The notes under the pieces: generated by a model | Database searches by the model: none | What the model saw: the letters and a program-made list of their open reading frames with translations, nothing else | What the model was told of the DNA's origin: nothing | Made by a program: the position numbers and the translations under genes | Shown: positions 51,152 to 59,930 of the stretch, in pieces | Layout: each line of letters opens with the position of its first letter | Numbering within the stretch: the first letter of the stretch is position 1 | Assembly (NCBI RefSeq): GCF_000429165.1 | Contig: NZ_AUBI01000004.1 | Span: 310,001 to 374,000, forward strand | Length of the DNA: 64,000 nucleotides | Direction of reading: 5' to 3' | Origin: Acetobacter nitrogenifigens DSM 23921 = NBRC 105050 | Lineage (GTDB): Bacteria > Pseudomonadota > Alphaproteobacteria > Acetobacterales > Acetobacteraceae

Positions 51152-52294
51152 TCAGTGGAGAACTACCGGGCCGGCATCGATTTTGATCCGGAGCAGGGTA
51201 TATGGCTGGCGGCGCAGATCTTTCCCCTCATGAAAGACAGGCTGCCGATAAAGTTGGTTGGCCGTGAAATATAAATAGCCGTCGGGACCGATCGACAATG
51301 TGTCCGGCCAGAGAATACGTGGATCGTGCGCAATCGTGGTCCAGCGCCCATCGACAAATTTTCGGATCGATCCGTGCTCGTAATCCCCCGCATAAATCGC
51401 GCCCCGGTCATCCTCGGCCAGACCGTCAGAGGGAGCTTTGGGTCCAAGGTCCCGGACTTCTGCGGCAATCATCTCGTCCGTGGCGTGAGGGTCACGGAGC
51501 AGCGCGGTAGGCACCGCATAGAAATGACGGCTCGACAGCGCGCAGTAATACAGGGTCGCTCCATCGGGGGAGAGAGCGATCCCGTCACTGGCGACACGCC
51601 AGAGTCCCGGGGCCGCGCCGCGCGGCCGAAGCATGAGCGGTTGACCGTCGATACGCGGCACGAAACCTCGGTCGGGCATGGTTGAAGAATGACCGGACAA
51701 ACGACGGAGGGAATGGCCGGAGGCAAGATCGACGACGATTAGACCACCCGGTCCCTTGATCGAGCTATCAGTGATATAGGCAACGCCCGACTTTCCCTGA
51801 CGGAGATCGAAACGGACGTCGTTGAGATAGGTCGTGGGCAGAACGACATCCGGGCCGAGTACAATCGTCTGAACGACTTTGTTAGTTCCCATATCGATCG
51901 CCACAAGCTTGGTGCCTCCGGCAACTGGAGAAGAAAATCCGGGCGCTCCGGTGTCGAGAACCCACAGACGATTCGCACCGTCTGCCACCACACTCTGAAC
52001 ACTCAGGAAATGTCCATCAGGTGTGAGTGTATCAGGAATGTTCAGAATTTCGTCTGGATAGGGAACGACATGTCCGTCCTTCAATTCACCGACGGCAAAG
52101 CGAGGATGGTCGCCCCATTGAGGGTAATTGAGAAAAATGCGGCCATTCGGCGCCACCGTAACACCTGTCGGCATGGCGCCCGAGAGCGCCGCAACCTGCT
52201 CGACCATTGGGTTCATACCAGAATGCGGTGCTGCGGCGGCAGGAATGGACGCTATGCTGACCAGAGAGGTCAGCAACCGCAAAGCGTATTTCAT
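51152..52294 (-). CDS. Major royal jelly-family protein, copy 3 (full length)
   Basis: 380 residues from ATG 52294, with signal peptide (LTSLVSIASIPAAAA). Propeller motifs include [80 protein letters not shown] and LSIGPDGYLYFTANQL. The full length shows what the truncated copy at 46428 lost. It lies between the two ADH genes, 23 and 26 nt from them, so the three are one transcript. Confidence 0.87.
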   Translation of the reverse strand: MKYALRLLTSLVSIASIPAAAAPHSGMNPMVEQVAALSGAMPTGVTVAPNGRIFLNYPQWGDHPRFAVGELKDGHVVPYPDEILNIPDTLTPDGHFLSVQSVVADGANRLWVLDTGAPGFSSPVAGGTKLVAIDMGTNKVVQTIVLGPDVVLPTTYLNDVRFDLRQGKSGVAYITDSSIKGPGGLIVVDLASGHSLRRLSGHSSTMPDRGFVPRIDGQPLMLRPRGAAPGLWRVASDGIALSPDGATLYYCALSSRHFYAVPTALLRDPHATDEMIAAEVRDLGPKAPSDGLAEDDRGAIYAGDYEHGSIRKFVDGRWTTIAHDPRILWPDTLSIGPDGYLYFTANQLYRQPVFHEGKDLRRQPYTLLRIKIDAGPVVLH

Positions 52295-52319
52295 GAGAAA
52301 TTTCTCCCGTTCCGGGCGC

Positions 52320-53333
52320 TCAAAATCCGGCCAACACGGTCTTGCCGATTCCGCGCCCACTCTCGACCGCCGCATGCACCGCACGGAGATTGGCCGCATT
52401 GATCGGTGAGACCATATCGGTCAACGTGGAACGCAGGAGCCCCTCATCGACAAGACGCGACACTTCCTGCAGAAGCCGGTGTTGTTCAATCATATCGGCC
52501 GTCGCAAACATCGGCCGGGTGAACATCAGTTCCCAACTCACGGCAATCGATTTGCGCTTGAGTGCCACGATATCGAAATGCTCAGGATCGTCGATCATCG
52601 CGATGTGCCCCTGCGGCGCTACGATCTTGGGGAAAAATGGCAATTGTCGGTCACTGCCTGTCAGCGAGGCGACATACTCCACTTCGGGGATGCCAATCCT
52701 GGACAATTCCTCATCAAGGGGTTCGTGATGATCGATCACATGATGCGCGCCCATGTCGCGCACCCATTTGATCGTCTCCGGCCGAGACGCCGTGGCAATG
52801 ACCGTAAGGCCCGTCAGACGGCGCGCAATCTGAATCAGGATAGAACCCACACCGCCGGCACCGTTGATCACCAGCAGCGATCCACCGCCCGTCTTGCGGC
52901 CGTATGGAACGCCGAGACGTGTGAAAAGCAATTCCCATGCGGTGATGGCCGTCAGCGGGAGCGCGGCCGCCTGCGCCCAATCCAGCGATTTGGGCTTGTG
53001 TCCGACGATGCGCTCGTCCACCGCATGCAGTTCAGCATTCGTGCCGGGACGTGTGATATCTCCGGCATAGAAAACCTCGTCGCCCACCGCGAAAAGCGTC
53101 ACCTCAGCGCCGACTGCCTCGACGATCCCAGATGCGTCGTAGCCGAGAATGCGCGTCTGCCCTTCTTCGACCTGGCCGCGCTGACGCACTTTCACGTCTG
53201 CCGGGTTCACCGAAACTGCCTTGACCCGCACAATCAGATCATGCGGACCCGGCGAAGGCGTCTCCGCCTCAAAATCCACCAGATTCGTGTGCGCAGCACC
53301 GTCCGCCCCGGTGCGAAAACCAACTGCCTTCAT
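52320..53333 (-). CDS. Zinc-type alcohol dehydrogenase/quinone oxidoreductase family, copy 2
   Basis: 337 residues from ATG 53333. VKAVSVNPADVKVRQRGQ, LGYDASGIVEAVGAEV, VGDEVFYAGD and LLVINGAGGVGSILIQIAR define the zinc-binding ADH/quinone reductase family (ZADH). It is NADPH-dependent by family. The 110-nt leader holds two perfect palindromes (53378-53392 and 53415-53434). It is co-oriented with the flavin disulfide reductase gene. Confidence 0.88.
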   Translation of the reverse strand: MKAVGFRTGADGAAHTNLVDFEAETPSPGPHDLIVRVKAVSVNPADVKVRQRGQVEEGQTRILGYDASGIVEAVGAEVTLFAVGDEVFYAGDITRPGTNAELHAVDERIVGHKPKSLDWAQAAALPLTAITAWELLFTRLGVPYGRKTGGGSLLVINGAGGVGSILIQIARRLTGLTVIATASRPETIKWVRDMGAHHVIDHHEPLDEELSRIGIPEVEYVASLTGSDRQLPFFPKIVAPQGHIAMIDDPEHFDIVALKRKSIAVSWELMFTRPMFATADMIEQHRLLQEVSRLVDEGLLRSTLTDMVSPINAANLRAVHAAVESGRGIGKTVLAGF

Positions 53334-53377
53334 CGTCTTGTGCCTCCAGCTTTGAGTGCCTACATACGTATCGTCCA

Positions 53378-53434
53378 TTCGTCTTTGACGAACGACCAAT
53401 ATTTGTTTCTTCGTTCCATTCATATTTGAATGGA
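53378..53434. promoter_or_regulatory. Two palindromes upstream of ADH copy 2
   Basis: TTCGTC-TTT-GACGAA (53378-53392) and TCCATTCA-TATT-TGAATGGA (53415-53434) are perfect inverted repeats with 6- and 8-bp arms. They lie in the 110-nt gap between the flavin disulfide reductase stop and the ADH start. Either could be an operator for internal control of the cluster. Confidence 0.5.
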
Positions 53435-53442
53435 CATGCATA

Positions 53443-54864
53443 TTACGTCCCGGACGTGCCCGGTGGCTGCTGTCGGGCCTGAGCCATAGCCGACGCGAAG
53501 AGCCCGTTGAGTCCTTCACTGTAAGTCGGATGAGCGATCACCAGCTTCTCGACCGCCTGGTAAGGCAAACCATTCGCCATTGCGAGTTGAACGACCGGTA
53601 GGAACTCACCCGCACGCGCGCAGAGAGCTGTGAAGCCAAGTATTCGATCGTCCTCGCCGACAAGAAGCTTCAGTTTTCCTGTCGTCTCGCCTGTGCTCCT
53701 CGTCCGCAAGATCGCCGCAGCCGGAATCTCGGCAAGACGGTAGGCGATACCATTACGAGCGGCTTCGACTTCGTTGAGACCGACGCGTGCGAGTTCGGGT
53801 TCGGTAAACAGGCAGAACGGCACCTGACGGCCCGTCGTAACCCGGCTTTCGCCTGCCAGATTGTCACGGACGATACGAAAATCGTCGAAAGACATATGGG
53901 TGAAGGCCGGGGTACCCGCACAATCGCCCAATGCCCAGATGCCGGGTGCCGTTGTCTCGAGCCGGTCGTTGACCTCCACATATCCCGTGCCTGTGAGCGC
54001 GACACCTGCAATATCCAGACCGACACCCTTCGTATTCGGGGACTTGCCGAGCGCAACCAGCAGATCGCTTCCGGTGACGGCCAGGTCGTGTCCATTTTTC
54101 TTACCGTGGAGCGTCACCCTTGCTCCGGATCGCCCACTGACCGAAGCAATCTCCGCACCGGTAATAATTTCAATGCCCTCATCAACGAGAACCTGCGTGA
54201 GGATCGAAGCGATATCCGGGTCCTCACGCGTTAGAAGCCGCTCTGTACGCTCCACAATGGTGACATCGCTGCCCAGACGACGCATGGCCTGAGCCAGCTC
54301 GAGCGCAATATACCCGCCGCCGAGGATCACTAGATGGTTCGGAGTGGTTTTGAGATCCAGCAATTCAACATGCGTCATCGGTGCGGCATCCACGAGACCG
54401 GGAAGCTCTGGCATTGCCGCGAACGCCCCGAGATCGAGGAAAATATGCTTGGCGGTCACGCGGCGCATCGGCTTCTCGGCTGACGTTACCTCGATGACGC
54501 GAGGACCGACGAATCGGCCGCGTCCGAGAATCAGTTCCGCTCCGGTCTTCGCAAAACGCGTCTGATGCATCGCGATCAGGCCATCCACCATCTCACGCTT
54601 GCGTGCCTGTATCGCCTGCATCGAAACCGTATACTGGGATACCTGCGAACCGAACGCGACGGCACCAGCAACGGTATGCGCGACTGCGGCACTGTGTAGT
54701 ATGTTCTTGCTCGGCAGACATGCAATATTCGGACATGATCCTCCGACATATCGTTCTTCGATCACAGCCACTCTCGCTCCATGCTGCGCGAGATGCCATG
54801 CCATGAACTTGCCGCCTTCGCCGCTGCCTAGCACAACGGCATCGAATTCCTCGTTATTGTTCAT
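53443..54864 (-). CDS. FAD-dependent pyridine nucleotide-disulfide oxidoreductase (mercuric reductase-like)
   Basis: 473 residues from ATG 54864, which has a perfect AGGAGGT ribosome binding site; a GTG 6 nt earlier is unlikely. FAD motif VVLGSGEGGKFMAWHLA, redox pair GGSCPNIACLPSK (two Cys five apart), NAD motif LVILGGGYIALELAQAM, GIWALGDCAG and the C-terminal His/Glu dyad AHPTYSEGL are intact. No N-terminal metal-binding domain or extra C-terminal Cys pair is present, so mercury reduction is not supported. It heads the minus-strand unit divergent from the LysR gene. Confidence 0.87.
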   Translation of the reverse strand: MNNNEEFDAVVLGSGEGGKFMAWHLAQHGARVAVIEERYVGGSCPNIACLPSKNILHSAAVAHTVAGAVAFGSQVSQYTVSMQAIQARKREMVDGLIAMHQTRFAKTGAELILGRGRFVGPRVIEVTSAEKPMRRVTAKHIFLDLGAFAAMPELPGLVDAAPMTHVELLDLKTTPNHLVILGGGYIALELAQAMRRLGSDVTIVERTERLLTREDPDIASILTQVLVDEGIEIITGAEIASVSGRSGARVTLHGKKNGHDLAVTGSDLLVALGKSPNTKGVGLDIAGVALTGTGYVEVNDRLETTAPGIWALGDCAGTPAFTHMSFDDFRIVRDNLAGESRVTTGRQVPFCLFTEPELARVGLNEVEAARNGIAYRLAEIPAAAILRTRSTGETTGKLKLLVGEDDRILGFTALCARAGEFLPVVQLAMANGLPYQAVEKLVIAHPTYSEGLNGLFASAMAQARQQPPGTSGT

Positions 54865-55004
54865 CGTCACCTCCTTTTTCTCATTTTGTTGTCGATAGAA
54901 GACCCTGACACAGGAAAAACGTCGACAAATAAGATCGACCGCGTATTATGCGTTTTTGAATAGGTTGCGCCCGGTCAAGAGCAGCAAAAACTGGTTGGCA
55001 CAGT

Positions 55005-55886
55005 GTGAGAAAATTAGGTCAACTTGATTGGGAAGACTTGCGTATCTTCCTCGCAATCGCGCGAACGGGTACTCTGACGGCCGCCGCTGAGGCACTCAAG
55101 ATCAGTCAACCTACCACCGGTCGGCGGCTGCGCACTTTGGAAGAAGCCTGCGGCTTTGTCCTGTTTCAACGAACCTCACACGGATTTTATCTGACCGACG
55201 AGGGTAAACTCATACGCCTTCACGCAGAGCGCATGGAGGAAGAGGCCACGTCGCTCGAGCGTCGCCTTCTCGGCGCAGGAGGCACCGTCGAGGGCAAACT
55301 ACGCCTCTCGGCATCCGAATGGTTCAGCCGATTGGTGCTCACCCCAGCGATTGCGGCGTTCTGCCGCGAGAACCCGAATGTATCGGTTGAGTTATTGATT
55401 GAATCGAGGGTGGTGGATCTGGAGCGGCAGGAAGCAGACCTAGTGTTCCGCTTTCCGAAATTTGAGTCACCGGCCATTATTCAGAAGCAGTTTACCGAGG
55501 TGACATACGATCTTTTTGCCTCTCAGGACTACATCGATCGGACGGCTGGACTGACCTGCGACAGCACCCTTCATCGTCTCATAGGTATGGATGCGCAGCT
55601 TGCGTCTTTGCCGGATGCGATCTGGCTCCGCAACCTCTATCCCAATGCAGCGTATGCATTCTGCAGCAACGGACGCGATCTGCAAGCCGAAGCCTGTTCG
55701 GCAGGTGTTGGTCTCGCGGTACTCCCTACCGTGCTTGGAACAACGCTCGGGCTGGTTGCCTTGACGGCAGGGGACGGCCCACCTAGGCGGGTAATAAGAT
55801 TAGGCTATCATGCCGATCTGAAACGACTGAAGCGGCTAAGAGCGCTTTTGGGCTTCCTCGATACAACTGTACCGCGACAGATGTGA
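55005..55886 (+). CDS. LysR family regulator divergent to the oxidoreductase cluster
   Basis: 293 residues starting at GTG 55005. The HTH (LRIFLAIARTGTLTAAAEALKISQPTTGRRLRTLEEACG) and a short LysR effector domain (GKLRLSASEWFSRLVLTPAIA) are clear. It is divergent from the flavin disulfide reductase gene across 140 nt, the classic LysR arrangement, and so probably controls the four-gene minus unit 54864-50134 in response to an unknown effector. Confidence 0.88.
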   Translation: MRKLGQLDWEDLRIFLAIARTGTLTAAAEALKISQPTTGRRLRTLEEACGFVLFQRTSHGFYLTDEGKLIRLHAERMEEEATSLERRLLGAGGTVEGKLRLSASEWFSRLVLTPAIAAFCRENPNVSVELLIESRVVDLERQEADLVFRFPKFESPAIIQKQFTEVTYDLFASQDYIDRTAGLTCDSTLHRLIGMDAQLASLPDAIWLRNLYPNAAYAFCSNGRDLQAEACSAGVGLAVLPTVLGTTLGLVALTAGDGPPRRVIRLGYHADLKRLKRLRALLGFLDTTVPRQM

Positions 55887-55916
55887 CACGAAGGCCCTGG
55901 AACTGTCGCTTTACGG

Positions 55917-56111
55917 TTACAACCGGGCAATGACCTCACCGGCCGCGTACTGACGCTTGCAGGAACGAATGAATTCGAACATGTCGGCATTAAGGGTTGC
56001 GGCGTTAACAGTCAGCATACGATGCGAGAAGTCCGGATAGATTTTCACCTGTCCATTCCTACCGCCAGAAAGATGAGGCTCATTGGGAGCTGCAGTTTGG
56101 GTGAGCAGCAA
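55917..56111 (-). pseudogene. C-terminal fragment of an alpha/beta hydrolase
   Basis: The minus-strand translation LSGGRNGQVKIYPDFSHRMLTVNAATLNADMFEFIRS matches the last 35 residues of the alpha/beta hydrolase at 38300 ([29 protein letters not shown]), including the catalytic-His segment. Everything before it is gone. Confidence 0.6.
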
Positions 56112-56135
56112 ATCAGGTGGACAATACCTATAGCT

Positions 56136-56546
56136 TTACCGGCCCGCGATAAAGGTTTCGGGCGACCCATCTTCCGGGTTTACGAAGATAATGTCGGTTG
56201 GGTCCCGGCGCGGTGTGTCGATTGAAAGAAAAATGACTGGGCCTTCGAGAATGTCCGGCAATGCATGTACTGTCCCTTTCTTGAAAAAAATTAGTTGGCC
56301 TGGACCAAATTCTCCCTTCGTGTCCTCCGTCTCCATCCAGAATGTTCCGCGGCCAGAAAGAATATATAGATACTCGTCGCTCTTCTCATGATAATGAGGC
56401 GGTGTGCCACGGTAGACGCGAAAAACACGTGAACTAGCAGCCTCCTCATCGGTCATATAATGGTCTAGCAGCAGTGTGTCCGCCGATTCAGGAAAACTTG
56501 CGGCGATTTTCGTGACGTCAAATTTTCCTGATTTGATTCTGTCCAC
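56136..56546 (-). CDS. Small cupin-domain protein
   Basis: 136 residues. VFRVYRGTPPHYHEKSDEYLYILSGRGTFWMETED holds the cupin metal ligands (HYHxxxxE), and FFKKGTVHALPDI the second His. It is cytoplasmic, single domain. Such cupins act as isomerases, dioxygenases or ligand sensors; nothing nearby fixes the role. It stands alone after the hydrolase fragment. Confidence 0.8.
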   Translation of the reverse strand: MDRIKSGKFDVTKIAASFPESADTLLLDHYMTDEEAASSRVFRVYRGTPPHYHEKSDEYLYILSGRGTFWMETEDTKGEFGPGQLIFFKKGTVHALPDILEGPVIFLSIDTPRRDPTDIIFVNPEDGSPETFIAGR

Positions 56547-57069
56547 AGCCTTGTCGCTCCTAATACTGGTCCCAGATTAAACGTCTGAAAACCGCCTTTG
56601 ATGGATCAACGGTGACATGGCCGCACTTCTATAAGCCAGCACCGAATGAAAATGACCACCATTCAAGAATGAATAGCAGGACGAGTTCTCGAGCCTTATC
56701 AGACGGAGTATCCTGTCCCACTCATTGCAATCTGAGTTTTGGCTCGGATGGCAGAATGAAATGAAAGCGCGTCTTCCGATTACGGGAGCGCTCGGCGCTC
56801 TGAGCGGAGTTTGTCAGGCAACATAGGGGGAGGCGCCTGCAATCGAAAATCCTGCCGCAAATGTTCACTTATATTGAACGTCAATAACGAGACCGAGGAA
56901 TACCCCAATCGTCGAGTAACAAGCGGACGCCTTCTCTTTCTTATATGTCACCGTTGCTCGATTTTTTAGGATCCTCTGTTATCCCGGTCATAGTCGGAGC
57001 TCCCGCTTACGGGCAGTCGACCCGTCGATTTCTCCATCGCTGCGCATGATACCCGACGCCTCTAGATGT
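56547..57069. other. Gene-free stretch between cupin and YedK remnant
   Basis: About 520 nt with no frame of protein character on either strand. It carries the inverted repeat CATTC-AA-GAATG (56660-56671), similar in its half-site to the palindrome at 53415-53434. A boundary between the catabolic cargo and the SOS cassette probably lies here. Confidence 0.45.
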
Positions 57070-57501
57070 TTAGTGCCGGGGTTTTGACGTCCACCGGCAC
57101 CACAGATCGGCGAAGAAGGCCAGCGGCTCACCATCGGCCCTGGCGAACCAGACCTGGCGGCTTCCTCCTTCCGGCAGATGTTCGGGCTCGGCGAAGGCGG
57201 TCAGCGGGACCAGGCAGCGGTGTTCCACGCCCAGCCAGCGCCGCCACCAGGACGAATCCGTGTGCCGGACGTTGGTAATGCCCCGGTCCACCTTCTTGCC
57301 CTTGAGCATGCCAGGCGGCGTCGGCATCCCCCAGCGCGCCATGACCAGTTCCCGGCCACCCTCGGCATTGCGGACAATCGGGGCCATCGTGTTCGGCCAC
57401 ACCTCGGGCAACGGTTGCAGGTTGCCGATGTGGTCGATCATGACCCTGGCGATCGTCCGGATCGCCTCCTGGTTCGTCATTACGGAGTAGAGGTTGCACA
57501 T
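57070..57501 (-). pseudogene. Truncated SOS response-associated peptidase (HMCES/YedK family)
   Basis: 143 residues beginning MCNLYSVMTNQEAI, with the invariant Cys2 that links to abasic sites in ssDNA, then NTMAPIVRN, ELVMARWGMPTPP, RHTDSSWWRRWLG and RCLVPLTAFAEP. Family members run to about 200-230 residues with a C-terminal HPKAMPVIL-type motif carrying the catalytic His. This one ends abruptly after LWCRWTSKPRH. Loss of the C-terminus should abolish normal function. It is divergent from imuA. Confidence 0.8.
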
Positions 57502-57644
57502 CGCTGCCTGCCTTCCGCCGTCGGCCAGAGAAAACGACCGTGAGTCAAAGCCTTGCAGATATCAGAGACATAGCCGGGCCTCAGCCATTCCCGGCACTGT
57601 GCCACATCTCCGGAGATCGTGCCTTGACTCTGATCGCATTTAAG

Positions 57645-57659
57645 GAACAAAGCATGAAC
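57645..57659. promoter_or_regulatory. LexA (SOS) box, alphaproteobacterial type
   Basis: GAAC-AAAGCAT-GAAC is an exact GAAC-N7-GAAC site, the direct-repeat operator bound by alphaproteobacterial LexA. It lies 38 nt before the imuA start, so the imuA-imuB-dnaE2 operon should be induced by DNA damage. Confidence 0.85.
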
Positions 57660-57697
57660 TCTTATCACTGACGCCCGCCAGCATCGGACGGATCGAG

Positions 57698-58480
57698 ATG
57701 ACCACGAAGGGGAGCCCAGCCCAGAAGAAGCCTGCCCTGGAAGCGCTCCAGGCGGCCATTGCCCGGATCGAGGGACACAAGAACCGCAAGCGCGCTGTCC
57801 TGCCGTTCGGGGTGAAGGCAATCGATACGAGACTGCCGGGTGGCGGCCTGGCATTGGGTGCGCTCCACGAAGTGGCCGGGGGCGGGAATGACGCCCTGAG
57901 CGCGACGGCGGCGGCCCTGTTCGCCGCAGGGATTGCCGCCCGGACCAAGGGCAAGGTGCTGTGGATCGTCACCCGCCAGGACATCTTCGCGCCGGCTCTC
58001 GATCAGGCCGGACTGGCCGCCCGCCGGGTCATCCATGTCGAAGCATCCTCGGACAATGACGCCCTGGCCTGCTTCGAGGAAGGTCTGCGTCATGGCGGGC
58101 TGGGGTCTGTGGTCGCCGAGGTCGGGCGGCTGACGATGACGGCCTCGCGGCGCTTGCAGATCGCCGCCGAAGGGACCGGAACGATCGGCCTGGCTGTCCG
58201 GAGATGGCGCCGCCAGACGGAAGCCGCCGATTTCGGACAGCCGACGGCCAGCACCACACGCTGGCGGGTCTCTGTCCTGCCATCCGCGCCGCTTCCCGTG
58301 CCCGGCGTGGAGCGGCCCCGGTGGATGCTGGAATTGCTGCGCGCGCGATCGGGGGAATGCGCGGATTTCGAGGTGGAGGGATGCGATGCCAACGGGAGGA
58401 TCGAATCGTGTGGTGTCGCTGTATCTGCCGCTCTGGCCGACGGAGCGCATCAGGAAGAAGCTGGGCAACGTCGCGCCTGA
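57698..58480 (+). CDS. imuA: ImuA, SOS mutasome accessory protein
   Basis: 260 residues. FGVKAIDTRLPGGGLALGALHEVAGGG and LWIVTRQDIFAPALDQAGL are typical of ImuA, a RecA/SulA-like protein lacking RecA ATPase residues. The imuA-imuB-dnaE2 order is the standard error-prone repair operon of bacteria without umuDC/polV. It follows a LexA box and overlaps imuB by 95 nt. Confidence 0.9.
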   Translation: MTTKGSPAQKKPALEALQAAIARIEGHKNRKRAVLPFGVKAIDTRLPGGGLALGALHEVAGGGNDALSATAAALFAAGIAARTKGKVLWIVTRQDIFAPALDQAGLAARRVIHVEASSDNDALACFEEGLRHGGLGSVVAEVGRLTMTASRRLQIAAEGTGTIGLAVRRWRRQTEAADFGQPTASTTRWRVSVLPSAPLPVPGVERPRWMLELLRARSGECADFEVEGCDANGRIESCGVAVSAALADGAHQEEAGQRRA

Positions 58481-59930
58481 GACACCGCTGGCCCTGGCCG
58501 GCCGGGAAGGCAGCCGTCGCGTCGTCATGTCCGCCGACCTTGCCGCCCGTAAGATCGGGGTGACGCCCGGCATTCCGGTTGCCAAGGCCCAGGCACTCTA
58601 TCCCGATCTGACCATCATGGACGCCGACCCCGAGGGCGACCGCGCCGGGCTGGAGGCTCTGGCTCTATGGTTCCAGCGGCGGATCGCGCCGATCGTGGCC
58701 GTGGACATATCCGGCGGCCTGCCTGATGGCATCGTAATGGATACGACCGGCACGGATCATCTCCATGGTGGCGAGCCGGCAATGCTGGAAACCGTGGTCC
58801 GGCGCCTGGCTGACTCAGGCTTTACCGCCAAGGTCACGATCGCCGGAACCTGGGGTGCCGCTCATGCCCTGGCCAGATATGGGCGCGGCCGGATCGTCAT
58901 CGTGCCCGACGGCGGCAACCCCGACGCGCTGTCCGGCCTGCCGATCGAGGCATTGCGGCTTCCGGCTGCCGTCATCGAAGGGTTGCGGACGCTGGGTATC
59001 TCCCGGATCGGCAAGCTGGCCGCCATGCCGCGCGCGCCGCTGACCTTGCGGTTCGGCCCGGAACTGGAACGCCGTCTGGACCAGGCTTATGGGCGCATCG
59101 CCGAACCGATCCTGGCCGTACGTCCGGTCGATCCGGTCTCTGTCGCGCGCAACTTCGCCGAACCCATCGGCGCGGCCGAGACCATTGCCCGCTATATCGG
59201 CAAGCTGGTTCCCGTCCTGTGCGAGGGGCTGGATGCGAGGGGTGACGGCATCCGCCTGCTCGATCTCCTGTTGCACCGGGTGGACAGCCAGACCCAGACG
59301 ATCCGGATCGCCACGGCCCGGCCGGCAAGGGACGCGAAGCATCTGACACGCCTGCTGTGCGAGAAGATCGAGACGATCGATCCGGGCTATGGCATCGAGC
59401 GCATGGAACTGGTCGCCGTCCTGGCCGAGCCGATGGAGGTCAGGCAGCGGGTTTCCTCGCTGATCGAAGAGGAAGAGGCCGATATCTCCGGCCTGATCGA
59501 CACGCTGGCCAATCGCGTCGGCGGGGAATCGCTTTATCGGTTTGCCCCTGTGGAGAGCGACATCCCCGAGCGGTCAGTCTGCCGGGTGCCGGCACTGGCT
59601 CCGGATGACGGCACCACCTGGCCGGCCGGATGGCCACGACCGACCCGGCTGCTTCCCCGGCCGGAACCTGTCCAGGCCATGGCCGAACTGCCGGACCAGC
59701 CGCCGATCTTCTTTATCTGGCGCGGTATCCGGCATCGCGTGCGCTGCGCCGACGGACCTGAGCGCGTCTTCGGCGAATGGTGGCAGGGCGATGCGGAACT
59801 GACGATCGCGCGGGATTATTTCCGGATCGAGGACACGGCCGGCGACCGATTCTGGGTCTTCCGCGAGGGCGACGGCGAGCATGGAGAAACCGGCTCGCAG
59901 AGATGGTTCATGCACGGGCTGTTCGCATGA
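58386..59930 (+). CDS. imuB: ImuB, Y-family polymerase-like hub protein
   Basis: 514 residues. [20 protein letters not shown] starts a Y-family polymerase fold, but the acidic catalytic triad of DinB is not kept (LYLPLW in place of the DMDxFF motif). This is usual for ImuB, which recruits DnaE2 and the clamp instead of polymerising. [25 protein letters not shown] and [17 protein letters not shown] (HhH) fit. It overlaps imuA by 95 nt and dnaE2 by 4 nt. Confidence 0.9.
   Translation: MPTGGSNRVVSLYLPLWPTERIRKKLGNVAPETPLALAGREGSRRVVMSADLAARKIGVTPGIPVAKAQALYPDLTIMDADPEGDRAGLEALALWFQRRIAPIVAVDISGGLPDGIVMDTTGTDHLHGGEPAMLETVVRRLADSGFTAKVTIAGTWGAAHALARYGRGRIVIVPDGGNPDALSGLPIEALRLPAAVIEGLRTLGISRIGKLAAMPRAPLTLRFGPELERRLDQAYGRIAEPILAVRPVDPVSVARNFAEPIGAAETIARYIGKLVPVLCEGLDARGDGIRLLDLLLHRVDSQTQTIRIATARPARDAKHLTRLLCEKIETIDPGYGIERMELVAVLAEPMEVRQRVSSLIEEEEADISGLIDTLANRVGGESLYRFAPVESDIPERSVCRVPALAPDDGTTWPAGWPRPTRLLPRPEPVQAMAELPDQPPIFFIWRGIRHRVRCADGPERVFGEWWQGDAELTIARDYFRIEDTAGDRFWVFREGDGEHGETGSQRWFMHGLFA

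Noticed and set aside
53443..54864. Annotation as mercuric reductase merA
   Set aside because: It lacks the N-terminal metal-binding domain and C-terminal Cys pair, and no other mer genes are nearby; only the disulfide reductase core is present.
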